NCBI RefSeq assembly: GCF_022690685.1
Contig: NZ_JALCYY010000031.1
Span: 1 to 64,000, forward strand
Source of the DNA: Anaeromyxobacter terrae
Lineage (GTDB): Bacteria; Myxococcota; Myxococcia; Myxococcales; Anaeromyxobacteraceae
Direction of reading: 5' to 3'
Length of the DNA stretch: 64,000 nucleotides
The notes beneath the pieces are model-generated. The model had not been told where the DNA came from. It searched no databases and saw only the letters and a list, made by a program, of their open reading frames with translations. Of this stretch, positions 7,067 through 15,027 are shown piece after piece. Position 1 is the first letter of the stretch. Each line of letters opens with the position of its first letter. The position numbers and the translations under genes are program-made.

Positions 7067-8791
7067 CTAGGGCACCGCGCTCGCCGCGCCGCTGACGCCC
7101 GACCCGAGGAGCGTCTTCACGTCGTCGTCGGTGAAGTACAGGCCGCCGCCGAAGAAGACGTCCGTGCCGACGTTGAAGCTGCGGCCGCCCGGGTACTTGC
7201 CGGTCTCCCACTGGTTCAGGAAGTCGTCGACGCCGGTCGTGACGTAGAAGTGCTGGAAGAAGTGGTAGTTCGCCCAGATCTTCGCGCGCGGGTAGACGGA
7301 GCGGCCGGGGCGCGAGAACTGGTACATGTTCACCGACAGCTGGAGCGCGTCCTGGAGGAGGTGCAGGTCCGAGCCGACGCCGCCGGAGCCCTCGATGATG
7401 CCAGCGCGGAACGTGACGGGCCCGTAGCGCTTCGCGAGCTCCAGCGACAAGCTGAGCTTCTCCTCGTTCAGCGTGCGCGTGACGAGCGTCGTGCTCTCGA
7501 CGTTCGAGCCCGGCGGTCGCGTGGTGATCGTCTCGGTCGTGACGGTGTTCACGCCGCGTGGATCGGAGACCAGCTCGATGAGGTAGTACTTGTCGGGCCG
7601 CGGCATGAGCCGCGCGCCGAAGTAGATCTTGGCGCCCGGCCGCCCCTCGGAGACGGTCTGGTTGAGCAGCCACTCGGAGCGGAGCTGGAGCTGGACCTGC
7701 AGCTTCACGAGCCGGTCGACGTAGTCGCTGAGCCCCTCGACCGCGTCGCCGACCTTGCGGCCGAGGCGCTCGTCGACGAGGAGCTTGCCCGCAGGGCTCT
7801 TCCCCTCGTTGACCTTCTCGAGCATCGAGTCGAGCTTGCCGAGGCTGCCGTTCAGCCGGTCCACGGCCTGCTTCACGCCGCCGACCTGGGCCTGGGCGAT
7901 GGCGCGCTGCTCGGGGGTGAGCAACGATCCGCTCGGCGCGCCCGCGACCCCAGGCGCTCCCGCGACCCCTGGCGCCCCTGGCGCCCCCGGCACGCCCGGC
8001 TCGCCGCGGGCCCCCGGCGCGCCGCCCCGGCCAGTACCCTGCGGGTCGATGATGTCCTGGACGCTCGCGAGGACGACGTTGAGGCGCGCGGTGAGATCCT
8101 CGACGTTGCGCGCGATGTTGTGGATCCGCTCCTTGTCGCGGCCGGAGATCTCGGAGATGTCGCCCGTGAAGTCGCGGGTGTTCTGGAGGATCTGCGAGAG
8201 CGTCTGACCGTTCTCGGAGACGACCTGGTCCACCTCGCGCGTGATCCGGGCGAGGTTCTCGATGATCTCGCGCAGGCTCCCCTGGTTGCCGCTCACGGTC
8301 TTCGCGAGGTCGCCCGTGACGGCCTGGACGTCGATGGCGATCTTCGCCATCGCGTCCATGAGCTCCTGGGTCGTGGCCGCCGCGCGCGCGCAGACGATCT
8401 CGCGCTTCTCCTCGGGGAGGTTGCGGAGGAGCGGCGTCGCCTCGGTGCCCGGCGTCGCCTCGAGGGTGGCGTCGGGGAGGAGGGCCGACGGATAGGTCTT
8501 CGTGAGGCACGCGTCCGTGTGCAGCTCGATCTCGTTCTTGACCCGGATCTCCAGGCGCGCGCGGGCGCCCTCGAGCCGGATCCCGTCTACCTCGCCGATC
8601 TGGATGCCGGCGATCTGCACGCGGCTCTTCCAGGTGAGGCCGGTCGCGTCGCGGAAGTACGCGTGGACGACGTAGCTGTCCCGGTCGGAGAACCCGCCCT
8701 TGCGGAAGAAGGTGAGCGCGATGAGGAACGCGATGCCGGTGACGGCAGCGAGGATGCCCACGGCGAGCGCCCTGTTGACTACCGGCTTCAA
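7067..8791 (-). CDS. MCE/MlaD-family lipid transport protein with collagen-like spacer and beta-rich C-terminal domain
   Basis: A 574-residue protein, far longer than E. coli MlaD (about 180). It has an N-terminal transmembrane anchor, then an MCE domain (GLTWKSRVQIAGIQIGEVDG), then a helical stretch to about residue 250. Next come ten uninterrupted Gly-X-Y triplets at residues about 257-286 (7934-8023), then another helical region. The last 200 or so residues are beta-rich with alternating aromatics (AKIWANYHFFQHFYVTTGVD). MCE proteins bind lipids for the MlaFE transporter; the tail could reach or enter the outer membrane (inference). The TTG at 8791 overlaps the mlaF stop with GAGGA upstream; an ATG at 8827 is the alternative. 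Confidence 0.82.
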   Translation of the reverse strand: MKPVVNRALAVGILAAVTGIAFLIALTFFRKGGFSDRDSYVVHAYFRDATGLTWKSRVQIAGIQIGEVDGIRLEGARARLEIRVKNEIELHTDACLTKTYPSALLPDATLEATPGTEATPLLRNLPEEKREIVCARAAATTQELMDAMAKIAIDVQAVTGDLAKTVSGNQGSLREIIENLARITREVDQVVSENGQTLSQILQNTRDFTGDISEISGRDKERIHNIARNVEDLTARLNVVLASVQDIIDPQGTGRGGAPGARGEPGVPGAPGAPGVAGAPGVAGAPSGSLLTPEQRAIAQAQVGGVKQAVDRLNGSLGKLDSMLEKVNEGKSPAGKLLVDERLGRKVGDAVEGLSDYVDRLVKLQVQLQLRSEWLLNQTVSEGRPGAKIYFGARLMPRPDKYYLIELVSDPRGVNTVTTETITTRPPGSNVESTTLVTRTLNEEKLSLSLELAKRYGPVTFRAGIIEGSGGVGSDLHLLQDALQLSVNMYQFSRPGRSVYPRAKIWANYHFFQHFYVTTGVDDFLNQWETGKYPGGRSFNVGTDVFFGGGLYFTDDDVKTLLGSGVSGAASAVP

Positions 8792-9555
8792 GCGGATCGG
8801 TCCTCGGAGGCCTGCTTCTCGAACCACATCGAGAGGAACCGCTGCACGTATGGGTCCTTGCTGTCCCGCACCTCGGCGGGGGTCCCCTCGGCGGCGAGGT
8901 GCCCATCGTAGAGCACCGCGAGGCGGTCGGCCACCTTGAAGGCGCTCGCGATGTCGTGGGAGATGACCATGCTCGTGATCCCGAGCGCCCGCTTCGCGTT
9001 CAGTATCATCCCGTCCACGTAGTCGGTGGTGATGGGGTCGAGGCCGGTGGTCGGCTCGTCGTAGAGCACCACCTGCGGGTCGGAGACGAGGGCGCGGGCG
9101 AGCGCCACGCGCTTGCGCATGCCGCCGGAGAGCTCGGACGGCCAGCGCGGCAGGACCTCCTCGCCGAGATCGACGACGCGAAGCTTCTCGATCACCCGCC
9201 GGCGCACCTCGTCCGGGGCGATCCGCTCGCCGCGCCGCTTCTCGGTGAGCGGAAACGCCACGTTCTCGTACACCGTCATCGAGTCGAAGAGCGCGGCGCC
9301 CTGGAACACCATCCCGAACAGCTGGCGCGCCTCGGTGAGCGCCTTCCCGTGGAGGGAGGAGATCTCGATCCCGCCGACGTGCACCGACCCGCGATCGGGC
9401 TTGAGGAGCCCGATGACGTGCTTCATGAGGACGGTCTTACCCGAGCCCGACCCACCGAGCACGACGTACGTCTGCCCCTTGGGGATCTTGAGCGTGATCC
9501 CCTTCAGCACGTGGTTCTCGCCGAACGACTTCCAGAGCTCGCGGACCTCGATCAC
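8788..9555 (-). CDS. mlaF: MlaF-like ABC transporter ATPase for lipid transport
   Basis: A 255-residue ABC ATPase. Walker A is LGGSGSGKTVLMKH, the Q-loop lies in FGMVFQGAALFDSMTVYENV, the signature is ELSGGMRKRVALARAL, and Walker B is VVLYDEPTTGLDP followed by the His switch in VISHDIASAF. The AALFDSMTVYENVAFPL segment and LSGGM signature are typical of MlaF/MkL proteins that power lipid movement through MlaE and MCE partners. It sits between mlaE (three-base gap) and the MCE gene (four-base overlap), so all three form one operon. Direction of lipid flow cannot be told. Confidence 0.92.
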   Translation of the reverse strand: MIEVRELWKSFGENHVLKGITLKIPKGQTYVVLGGSGSGKTVLMKHVIGLLKPDRGSVHVGGIEISSLHGKALTEARQLFGMVFQGAALFDSMTVYENVAFPLTEKRRGERIAPDEVRRRVIEKLRVVDLGEEVLPRWPSELSGGMRKRVALARALVSDPQVVLYDEPTTGLDPITTDYVDGMILNAKRALGITSMVISHDIASAFKVADRLAVLYDGHLAAEGTPAEVRDSKDPYVQRFLSMWFEKQASEDRSA

Positions 9556-9558
9556 GGC

Positions 9559-10311
9559 TCAGGTCCCCACCGAGACGAAGGTGATCGCGTAGTCGGCGAG
9601 CAGGATGAAGATGGAGCTCGAGACGACGCCGCGGGTCGTCCCCTCGCCCACCCCCCGCGCGCCGCCCGTCGCCGCGTAGCCGCGCCAGGTGGTGATCACC
9701 GAGACGATGAGCCCGAACACCACCGCCTTGAGCAGGCCGTGGAGGATGTCGCTCACCTTCATGAACTCCTGGGTGTGAGCGAGGTACGGGCCGATGGGGA
9801 TCCGCGCGACGTACACGCCCATCACGAACCCGCCGGCGTAGCCGAGCGCGTTGAAGAGCATGGTGAGCATCGGGAACATGAGCAGCGACGCGATCACCCG
9901 CGGCACGACCAGGTACTGGATCGGGTTCACCGCCATCGACTCCATCGCGTCGATCTGCTCGGTGACGCGCATGGTGCCGAGCTCGGTCGCGATGGCGCTG
10001 CCGGCGCGGCCGGTGACCATGAGCGCGGTGAACACCGGCGACAGCTCGCGGGCGAGCGAGAAGGCGACCGAGCCGCCGACGTAGCCCTCGGCCGCGAACT
10101 GCTTCATCGCGAAGTTCATCTGCAGCGCGAACACCATGCCGGAGAACGTGCCGGTGACGCCGACGATGAAGGCGGAGCCCACGCCGATGAAGGCCATCTG
10201 GGCGAGCACGAGCTCGGGGCGGAACGGCGGCCGGAAGACCCACGCGACCATCTCGACCGCGAACAGGAGCATCCGGCCGAAGTCCTCGAGGGCGGCCTTG
10301 AGACGATCCAT
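9559..10311 (-). CDS. mlaE: MlaE-like ABC transporter permease for lipid transport
   Basis: A 250-residue inner membrane permease with about five to six hydrophobic segments. Family landmarks are GTFSGMVFALQMNFAMKQFA, the ARELSPVFTALMVTGRAGSA loop, and the EQIDAMESMAVNPIQYLVVP motif characteristic of MlaE/YrbE permeases. It is the first gene of an mlaE-mlaF-mlaD-type operon and would form the membrane core of the transporter. Upstream it is divergent from a small zinc-ribbon gene, with 90 bases between the two start codons. Confidence 0.92.
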   Translation of the reverse strand: MDRLKAALEDFGRMLLFAVEMVAWVFRPPFRPELVLAQMAFIGVGSAFIVGVTGTFSGMVFALQMNFAMKQFAAEGYVGGSVAFSLARELSPVFTALMVTGRAGSAIATELGTMRVTEQIDAMESMAVNPIQYLVVPRVIASLLMFPMLTMLFNALGYAGGFVMGVYVARIPIGPYLAHTQEFMKVSDILHGLLKAVVFGLIVSVITTWRGYAATGGARGVGEGTTRGVVSSSIFILLADYAITFVSVGT

Positions 10312-10363
10312 CGGCGCGCACTATCGCATGCCGGCGACCGCTGCGCCGCTTTCCCGAGGCGGG

Positions 10364-10391
10364 TTGCGGGCCGGCGGCCCATCGCTATACT
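10364..10391 (+). promoter_or_regulatory. Predicted sigma70-type promoter of the zinc-ribbon gene
   Basis: TTGCGG at 10364-10369 and TATACT at 10386-10391 are separated by 16 bases and stand out in very GC-rich sequence. Transcription would begin near 10398, only a few bases before the ATG at 10402, so the message would be leaderless or nearly so. Confidence 0.5.
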
Positions 10392-10401
10392 CGCGCGCCC
10401 C

Positions 10402-10812
10402 ATGGTCAAGGTCGGTGGCGAGGTCGATGCGTTCTGCACGAAGTGCCAGCTCATGCTCGCGCACACCGTGCACGCAGTGGTGTCGAGCAGGCCGGTGAAG
10501 GTCGAGTGCAACACCTGCCACGGCGTGCACCGCTACCGCGATCCGCCCGGCAGCTCGGCCCCTCGTCCCGCCGGAGCGCGGGCGGAGCGCCCGGCGCGCG
10601 AGAAGGCGGTGGTGGTCGCGTTCGAGGACCTCCTCGCCGGCAAGGATCTCTCCGGCGCGCAGCCCTACTCCCCGAAGCGCACCTACGGCGTGAACGACGT
10701 CGTCGACCACCCCACGTTCGGCCGCGGGTTCGTCTCGGCGGTCCGCGACGCGGGCAAGATCGAGGTGACGTTCCGCTCGGACGTGAAGCTGCTCGTCCAC
10801 GGACGGGGCTAG
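10402..10812 (+). CDS. Zinc-ribbon protein with C-terminal CarD/Tudor-like segment, unknown function
   Basis: A 136-residue protein. Its N-terminus carries a four-Cys zinc ribbon (DAFCTKCQLMLAHTV, then KVECNTCHGVHRY). A low-complexity Pro/Arg/Ala linker follows. The C-terminal 45 residues (YGVNDVVDHPTFGRGFVSAV and following) look like a small beta-barrel of the kind used to bind protein or nucleic acid, with the pattern VxHPxFGxGxV. A DNA- or RNA-linked role is plausible but not shown. The start is the ATG directly after the predicted promoter; the longer open frame upstream covers the opposite-strand mla genes and is not coding. Confidence 0.75.
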   Translation: MVKVGGEVDAFCTKCQLMLAHTVHAVVSSRPVKVECNTCHGVHRYRDPPGSSAPRPAGARAERPAREKAVVVAFEDLLAGKDLSGAQPYSPKRTYGVNDVVDHPTFGRGFVSAVRDAGKIEVTFRSDVKLLVHGRG

Positions 10813-10818
10813 CCCCCC

Positions 10819-11529
10819 TCACCCCGCCCGCAGCGCCTCGATCGCCCCGGCCATGTCGTCGGGCAGCGGCGCATCGAGGACGAGCGGGGCGCCCGTCGCG
10901 GGGTGGCGGAGCTCGAGCCGCGCCGCGTGGAGCGGCGTCCTCGCGAGGAGCAGCCGTGCGTCCGGCCCGAGGAGCGGACCCTCGTCGCCGTAGTCGGGGT
11001 CCACCGCGAGCGGGTGGCCGGCGTGCATGAGGTGGACGCGGATCTGGTGCGTGCGCCCGGTCTCCGGCAGCGCCTCGACGAGCGCGAGCACGCCGCCCGC
11101 CCAGGCCCGCGGCGGGAAGACCTCGAGCCGCCGGATCACCGTCGCCGCCGCCTTGCCGCGCGCGTCGCCGGGCCGCGCGGGGCGCATCCGTCCCCGGCGC
11201 GCCGGGGCGATCGCCGCGTCGAGGCGCGCCTCCTCGGGCGGCGTCCCGCGCACGAGGGCGAGGTAGCGCTTGCGCGGCTCGCCCCGATCGAACGCGAGGT
11301 TCAGCGTCCGGTGCGCCTCGGCGGAGCGCGCGAAGACGAGCACCCCGGTCGTGCCGCGATCGAGCCGGTGCACGACCCACAGCCTCCCGTGGGCGGCCTC
11401 GAGCTCCTCTCGCAGGCTCCGCTCGTCGCCCCCGCGCCCGGGGATGACGATGCGCCCGGCCGGCTTGTCCACCGCGAGCAGCGCGGCGTCCTCGTGGAGG
11501 ACCCGGAGGTCCCCTGCCCCGGCGCTCAC
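10819..11529 (-). CDS. RluA-family pseudouridine synthase
   Basis: A 236-residue RNA pseudouridine synthase of the RluA/RsuA-like superfamily. The catalytic Asp lies in VHRLDRGTTGVLVFARS, with DKPAGRIVIPGRG before it and the conserved ETGRTHQIRVHLMHAGHPLA after it. It lacks an S4 domain at the N-terminus, as in RluA and TruC rather than RluD. The substrate RNA position cannot be assigned. The GTG start overlaps the stop of the upstream M16 peptidase gene by four bases, which supports the short reading and an operon of three genes. Confidence 0.85.
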   Translation of the reverse strand: MSAGAGDLRVLHEDAALLAVDKPAGRIVIPGRGGDERSLREELEAAHGRLWVVHRLDRGTTGVLVFARSAEAHRTLNLAFDRGEPRKRYLALVRGTPPEEARLDAAIAPARRGRMRPARPGDARGKAAATVIRRLEVFPPRAWAGGVLALVEALPETGRTHQIRVHLMHAGHPLAVDPDYGDEGPLLGPDARLLLARTPLHAARLELRHPATGAPLVLDAPLPDDMAGAIEALRAG

Positions 11530-12845
11530 ACCATCTTCCTCGCGGGGACGACCGACACCGGCCCGAACCGCTCGAGCGCCGGCGCGATCGCCTTCGCCGG
11601 GCCGACCGCCACGACCACGCGCCGCTCGAGCGGGAAGTAGCGGCGCGCCGCGAGGCGGCACTCGTCCGCCCCGATCGCGCGGACGTGATCCCGGAACAGC
11701 CGGATGTCGTCGTCGGGGAGATCGAAGAGGGCGAGGTCCGCGAGCTTCTCGGCGAGCTGGTCGTGCGTCTCGAGGGAGAGCGGGAAGAGGCCGCAGAGAT
11801 AGCTCTTCGTGCGCTCCAGCTCCTCGGCCGTGGGCCCCTCGTCGCTGAAGCGCGCCGTCTCGTCGAGCGCGACCTGCACGATCTCGCCGGTGGTCTCGAC
11901 CTTCGTGAAGGTCGAGATGAAGAAGACGCCGCCCGACGCGCTCGTCGAGAACCGGCTGCGCACCCCGTAGGAGAGGCCGCGGTTCACCCGGATCGCCTCC
12001 ATGAGCCGCGAGGTGAAGCCCCCGCCGAGCAGGGCGCTCGCGACGATGCCGGGGACGTAGTCCGGGCTCTTGCGCGGGAACCCCTGCGACGCGATGCGCA
12101 CCTGCGACTGCGTGATGTCCGGCTTGTCCACCACCACCACCCGCGTCTCGGGCGCCGCGGGGGCGCGCACCGGCGGCTCCGCGCCCTCCGGCCCGCGCCA
12201 GGCGCCGAAGCGCTTCCGCACGAGCGCGAGCACCTCCCCGAGCTCCACCTTGCCCACGACGACGAGGATCGCCTCGGAGGGCCGGTAGTGGCGGGAGTGG
12301 AACCCGACGACGTCGCCGCGGCTCGCCTCGGTGAGGTCCCGGACGCGCCCCTCGGGCGAGTGGCCGTACGGATGATCGCCGAAGGCGGCGGAGAGCATGG
12401 CGCGGTCGGCGACCACCGACGGCTCGTCGAGGTCGTGGGCGAGCGCTGCGACCTCGCGCCGCTTCAGCCGCTTCACCTCGGCGGGCGGGAAGATCGGGTG
12501 CGTCGCCACGTCCGCGAGGATGTCCATGCAGCGCGGGAGCTCCTCGACCGGGGCCGAGAGGCCGAAGTAGGTCGCGTCCTCGTCCACGCCCGCGCCGAGC
12601 TCCGCGCCGAGCGACTCGACGGCGAGGTCGATCTCGGGGCCGGTGCGACGCCGCGTCCCACGCCGCGCGGCGAGCGCGACGAGGTGGGCGAGGCCGCTGC
12701 GGCGCGCGGGGTCGAGCGACGAGCCGCCGCGCAGCACGAGGCGCACCGCCGCGAGGGGGACCCCCGGGCGCTGGGCGACGACGACGGAGAGCCCGGTCGG
12801 CAGGGTCTCGCGGTGGATGGCCGGCAGCGCGATGGGCGTGCTCAC
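11526..12845 (-). CDS. M16-family peptidase-like protein lacking the zinc motif (partner subunit)
   Basis: A 439-residue M16 (insulinase/processing peptidase) fold protein. The place where active members have HxxEH reads GLAHLVALAARRGT, so the zinc ligands are missing. The second-half M16 domain with the substrate-binding Arg/Tyr region is kept (NRGLSYGVRSRFSTSASGG). It lies directly downstream of an M16 protein with an intact motif and overlaps it by four bases. By analogy with bacterial and mitochondrial M16 heterodimers, this is probably the non-catalytic partner. The GTG start at 12845 is chosen because of the overlap; the frame upstream is a shadow of the partner gene. Confidence 0.85.
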   Translation of the reverse strand: MSTPIALPAIHRETLPTGLSVVVAQRPGVPLAAVRLVLRGGSSLDPARRSGLAHLVALAARRGTRRRTGPEIDLAVESLGAELGAGVDEDATYFGLSAPVEELPRCMDILADVATHPIFPPAEVKRLKRREVAALAHDLDEPSVVADRAMLSAAFGDHPYGHSPEGRVRDLTEASRGDVVGFHSRHYRPSEAILVVVGKVELGEVLALVRKRFGAWRGPEGAEPPVRAPAAPETRVVVVDKPDITQSQVRIASQGFPRKSPDYVPGIVASALLGGGFTSRLMEAIRVNRGLSYGVRSRFSTSASGGVFFISTFTKVETTGEIVQVALDETARFSDEGPTAEELERTKSYLCGLFPLSLETHDQLAEKLADLALFDLPDDDIRLFRDHVRAIGADECRLAARRYFPLERRVVVAVGPAKAIAPALERFGPVSVVPARKMV

Positions 12846-14128
12846 CGCTTCACCTCGGGGTCGAGCGCGACGACGTTGCGCCGGGAAGGATCCAGGTACT
12901 CGGCGGCGACCCTTCTCACGTCGCGCGGACCGACCGCGGCGTAGTGCTCGAGGGCGTGCCCAGCCTCGCGCCAGTCGCCGAGCAGCGCCTCGGCCTGTCC
13001 GAGCGCGTGCGCGATCCCGTGGTGAGTCGCGAGCTCGTGCAGGACCGAGCTGCGGAGCAGCGCCTGCGCGCGCCGCACCTCGGCGCCCGAGACCCCCTTC
13101 GTCGCGACCCGGTCGAGCTCCTCCCAGAGGATCGCCTCGGCCCGGGCGCTCTTCACCTTCGGCGCGAGCTCCGCGAAGGCGAGGAACACCCCCGGGTCGA
13201 TGCGCCAGCCCCAGCCGATCGACACCGACACGGCGACCTCCTCGTCCTGCACGAGGCGGCGGCGGAGCCGCGACGACTCGCCCACGGCGAGGCACACCTG
13301 GAGGACGTCGAGCGCGGCCGAGTCCGAGCTGCGGGCCGCCGGCCCCCTCCAGCCGGCGAGGAGCGCGGGCGCCTGGGCCGGGTAGCGGACGACCGCGCGA
13401 CGCTCCCCGCGCTGGGGCGGCTCGCCCTGCGGGACCGGGGCGGGCCGCGGGCCGGCGGGGATGTCGGCGTAGTGGCGCTCGAGGAGCTCGAGCGTCGCGT
13501 CCGGGTCCATGTCGCCAACGACGTACACCGCCGCGTTGTTCGGCGCGTAGTAGGTGCGGAAGAACGCCTCGCAGTCGTCCCGCGTGATGCGCTCGATGTC
13601 GTCCATCCAGCCGATCACCGGCCAGCGGTACGGGTGGGCGAGGAAGACGAGCGACTCGAGCTGCTCCTCCATGAGCCCGAAGATCGAGTTCTCCGTGCGC
13701 AGCCGGCGCTCCTCCTTCACGACCTCGCGCTCCTGCTCGAGCGAGTCGGTCGTGAGCCGGAGCGAGCGCATCCGGTCCGACTCGAGGTCGATGACCGTCT
13801 CGAGGGCGTCGGGCGCGAAGTCCTCGTAGTACGCGGTCACGTCGTTCGACGTGTAGGCGTTCGAGTGACCGCCGCGCGACTCGAGGACGCGATCGAACTC
13901 CTTCGGCCCGTACTTGGCCGCCCCGTTGAACATCATGTGCTCGAACAGGTGGCTGATGCCGGTCGTGCCGAGCCGCTCGTTGCGCGAGCCGACCTGGAAG
14001 AACGTGTAATAGCTGAGCGTCGGCGCGCTCCGGTCATGCAGGAGCCGGACGCGGAGGCCGTTCGGGAGCGTGTGCGCCCTCACCTGCTCGAGGTCGAGGA
14101 CGCCGGTGTGCGCGGGGGGGGTCGCCAT
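12842..14128 (-). CDS. M16-family zinc peptidase, catalytic subunit
   Basis: A 428-residue processing-peptidase-like metalloprotease. The inverted zinc motif is intact (ISHLFEHMMFNG) and the third ligand Glu lies about 75 residues later in TVIDLESDRMRS. The N-terminal line LPNGLRVRLLHDRSAPTLSY is typical. No signal peptide is visible with the ATG at 14128, so it may act in the cytoplasm or be exported by a route not visible here. It heads a three-gene unit with the inactive M16 partner and a pseudouridine synthase, all joined by four-base overlaps. Confidence 0.88.
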   Translation of the reverse strand: MATPPAHTGVLDLEQVRAHTLPNGLRVRLLHDRSAPTLSYYTFFQVGSRNERLGTTGISHLFEHMMFNGAAKYGPKEFDRVLESRGGHSNAYTSNDVTAYYEDFAPDALETVIDLESDRMRSLRLTTDSLEQEREVVKEERRLRTENSIFGLMEEQLESLVFLAHPYRWPVIGWMDDIERITRDDCEAFFRTYYAPNNAAVYVVGDMDPDATLELLERHYADIPAGPRPAPVPQGEPPQRGERRAVVRYPAQAPALLAGWRGPAARSSDSAALDVLQVCLAVGESSRLRRRLVQDEEVAVSVSIGWGWRIDPGVFLAFAELAPKVKSARAEAILWEELDRVATKGVSGAEVRRAQALLRSSVLHELATHHGIAHALGQAEALLGDWREAGHALEHYAAVGPRDVRRVAAEYLDPSRRNVVALDPEVKR

Positions 14129-14369
14129 GTGCGCGCGCGAACATAGCCGCCGGGCGGCGCAGCGTCCACGCGCGAGGTCGGGGAAGCGGGGCGAGACTCG
14201 GATGTTCCTGTGAGTGGAGCCCCCCGCCCGGAAGTGCGTCACCCCTCGTCTGGAGGCTGGACGCATGGTCCGTGGATCGCGGCACCGTCTCGCCCTAAAG
14301 GAGTCGGTCCTTTTCGCTAGAGCGGGTCGTTATTGTGTTTCTCGACACCTCGAGGAGAGCGCACCGAGC

Positions 14370-14615
14370 ATGGCCAGCAAGAACAAGCCACAGCGTGACC
14401 CCCGCCGCGAGGAGCTGCGACGGCTCGGGGAGCGCGTTCGCGAGGAGCGCCGCAGCCGCGGCCTCACGCAGGAGGCGCTCGCCGAGGCGCTCGACCTGTC
14501 GGTCGCGTACGTGAGCCTCATCGAGCGGGGCGGCCGCAACCCGCCCTACACCACCGTGGTCGCGATCGCGCGGGCGCTCGGCGTCCCGGCGTCGCGCATG
14601 GTGGCGGACGAGTAG
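14370..14615 (+). CDS. XRE-family helix-turn-helix regulator
   Basis: An 81-residue protein made almost entirely of one HTH_3 (Cro/C1-type) domain: GERVREERRSRGLTQEALAE, then LDLSVAYVSLIERGGRNPPY and the closing helix AIARALGVPASRM. It has no effector domain. It probably binds DNA as a dimer; targets are unknown. The ATG at 14370 has GGAG about 14 bases upstream and a second purine-rich stretch nearer. The gene stands alone between the divergent M16 operon and a small convergent zinc-ribbon gene. Confidence 0.85.
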   Translation: MASKNKPQRDPRREELRRLGERVREERRSRGLTQEALAEALDLSVAYVSLIERGGRNPPYTTVVAIARALGVPASRMVADE

Positions 14616-14683
14616 TCTCCTGCGGAGAGCCGGGTGGTGTGGCCCCGACGATGGCGTCGGCGGGGCGGGAGCGCAGTTCGCGT

Positions 14684-14902
14684 CTAGAGGGAGTCCAGCG
14701 GGCGCCCGCAGCTGGCGCAGCGCCCCGCGCGCCGCCGCAGCGGGAGGCCGCAGCCGGGGCAGCGCTTCACCTCGCGAGGCCGCTTCACGCGCGCGGCGCG
14801 TCCGTCGCCGGGAGGAGCGCGGCCGGCCTCGAGCCGGGCGATGCGATCCTCGAGCTGCTCGATACGGGCGGCGAGCTCGGTGAGGGTGAGGCGCCTCGGC
14901 AC
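14684..14902 (-). CDS. Small coiled-coil zinc-ribbon protein
   Basis: A 72-residue protein with an N-terminal coiled coil (ELAARIEQLEDRIARLEAGR) and a C-terminal four-Cys zinc ribbon (KRCPGCGLPLRRRAGRCASC). The arrangement suggests a dimer or trimer carrying zinc ribbons. No named family is recognised. It is convergent with the XRE gene and divergent from the 5'-nucleotidase gene. Confidence 0.65.
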   Translation of the reverse strand: MPRRLTLTELAARIEQLEDRIARLEAGRAPPGDGRAARVKRPREVKRCPGCGLPLRRRAGRCASCGRPLDSL

Positions 14903-15027
14903 GTTGGCGCGAGCGTGCCACGCACGCCACCCCGGTCAACTTTCCCGGCGGGCCTCACGCCCGCCGGCTCGCCGGCCCGCGCGATCATTTGAGCCCGCGG
15001 ACGGGGCGGGTTATCACGGCCACCGAC

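Noticed and set aside
7934-8023. Tandem repeats that might be a CRISPR or satellite array
   Set aside because: The repeat is explained by Gly-X-Y codons in frame in the MCE gene. No CRISPR array or cas gene was seen in the window.
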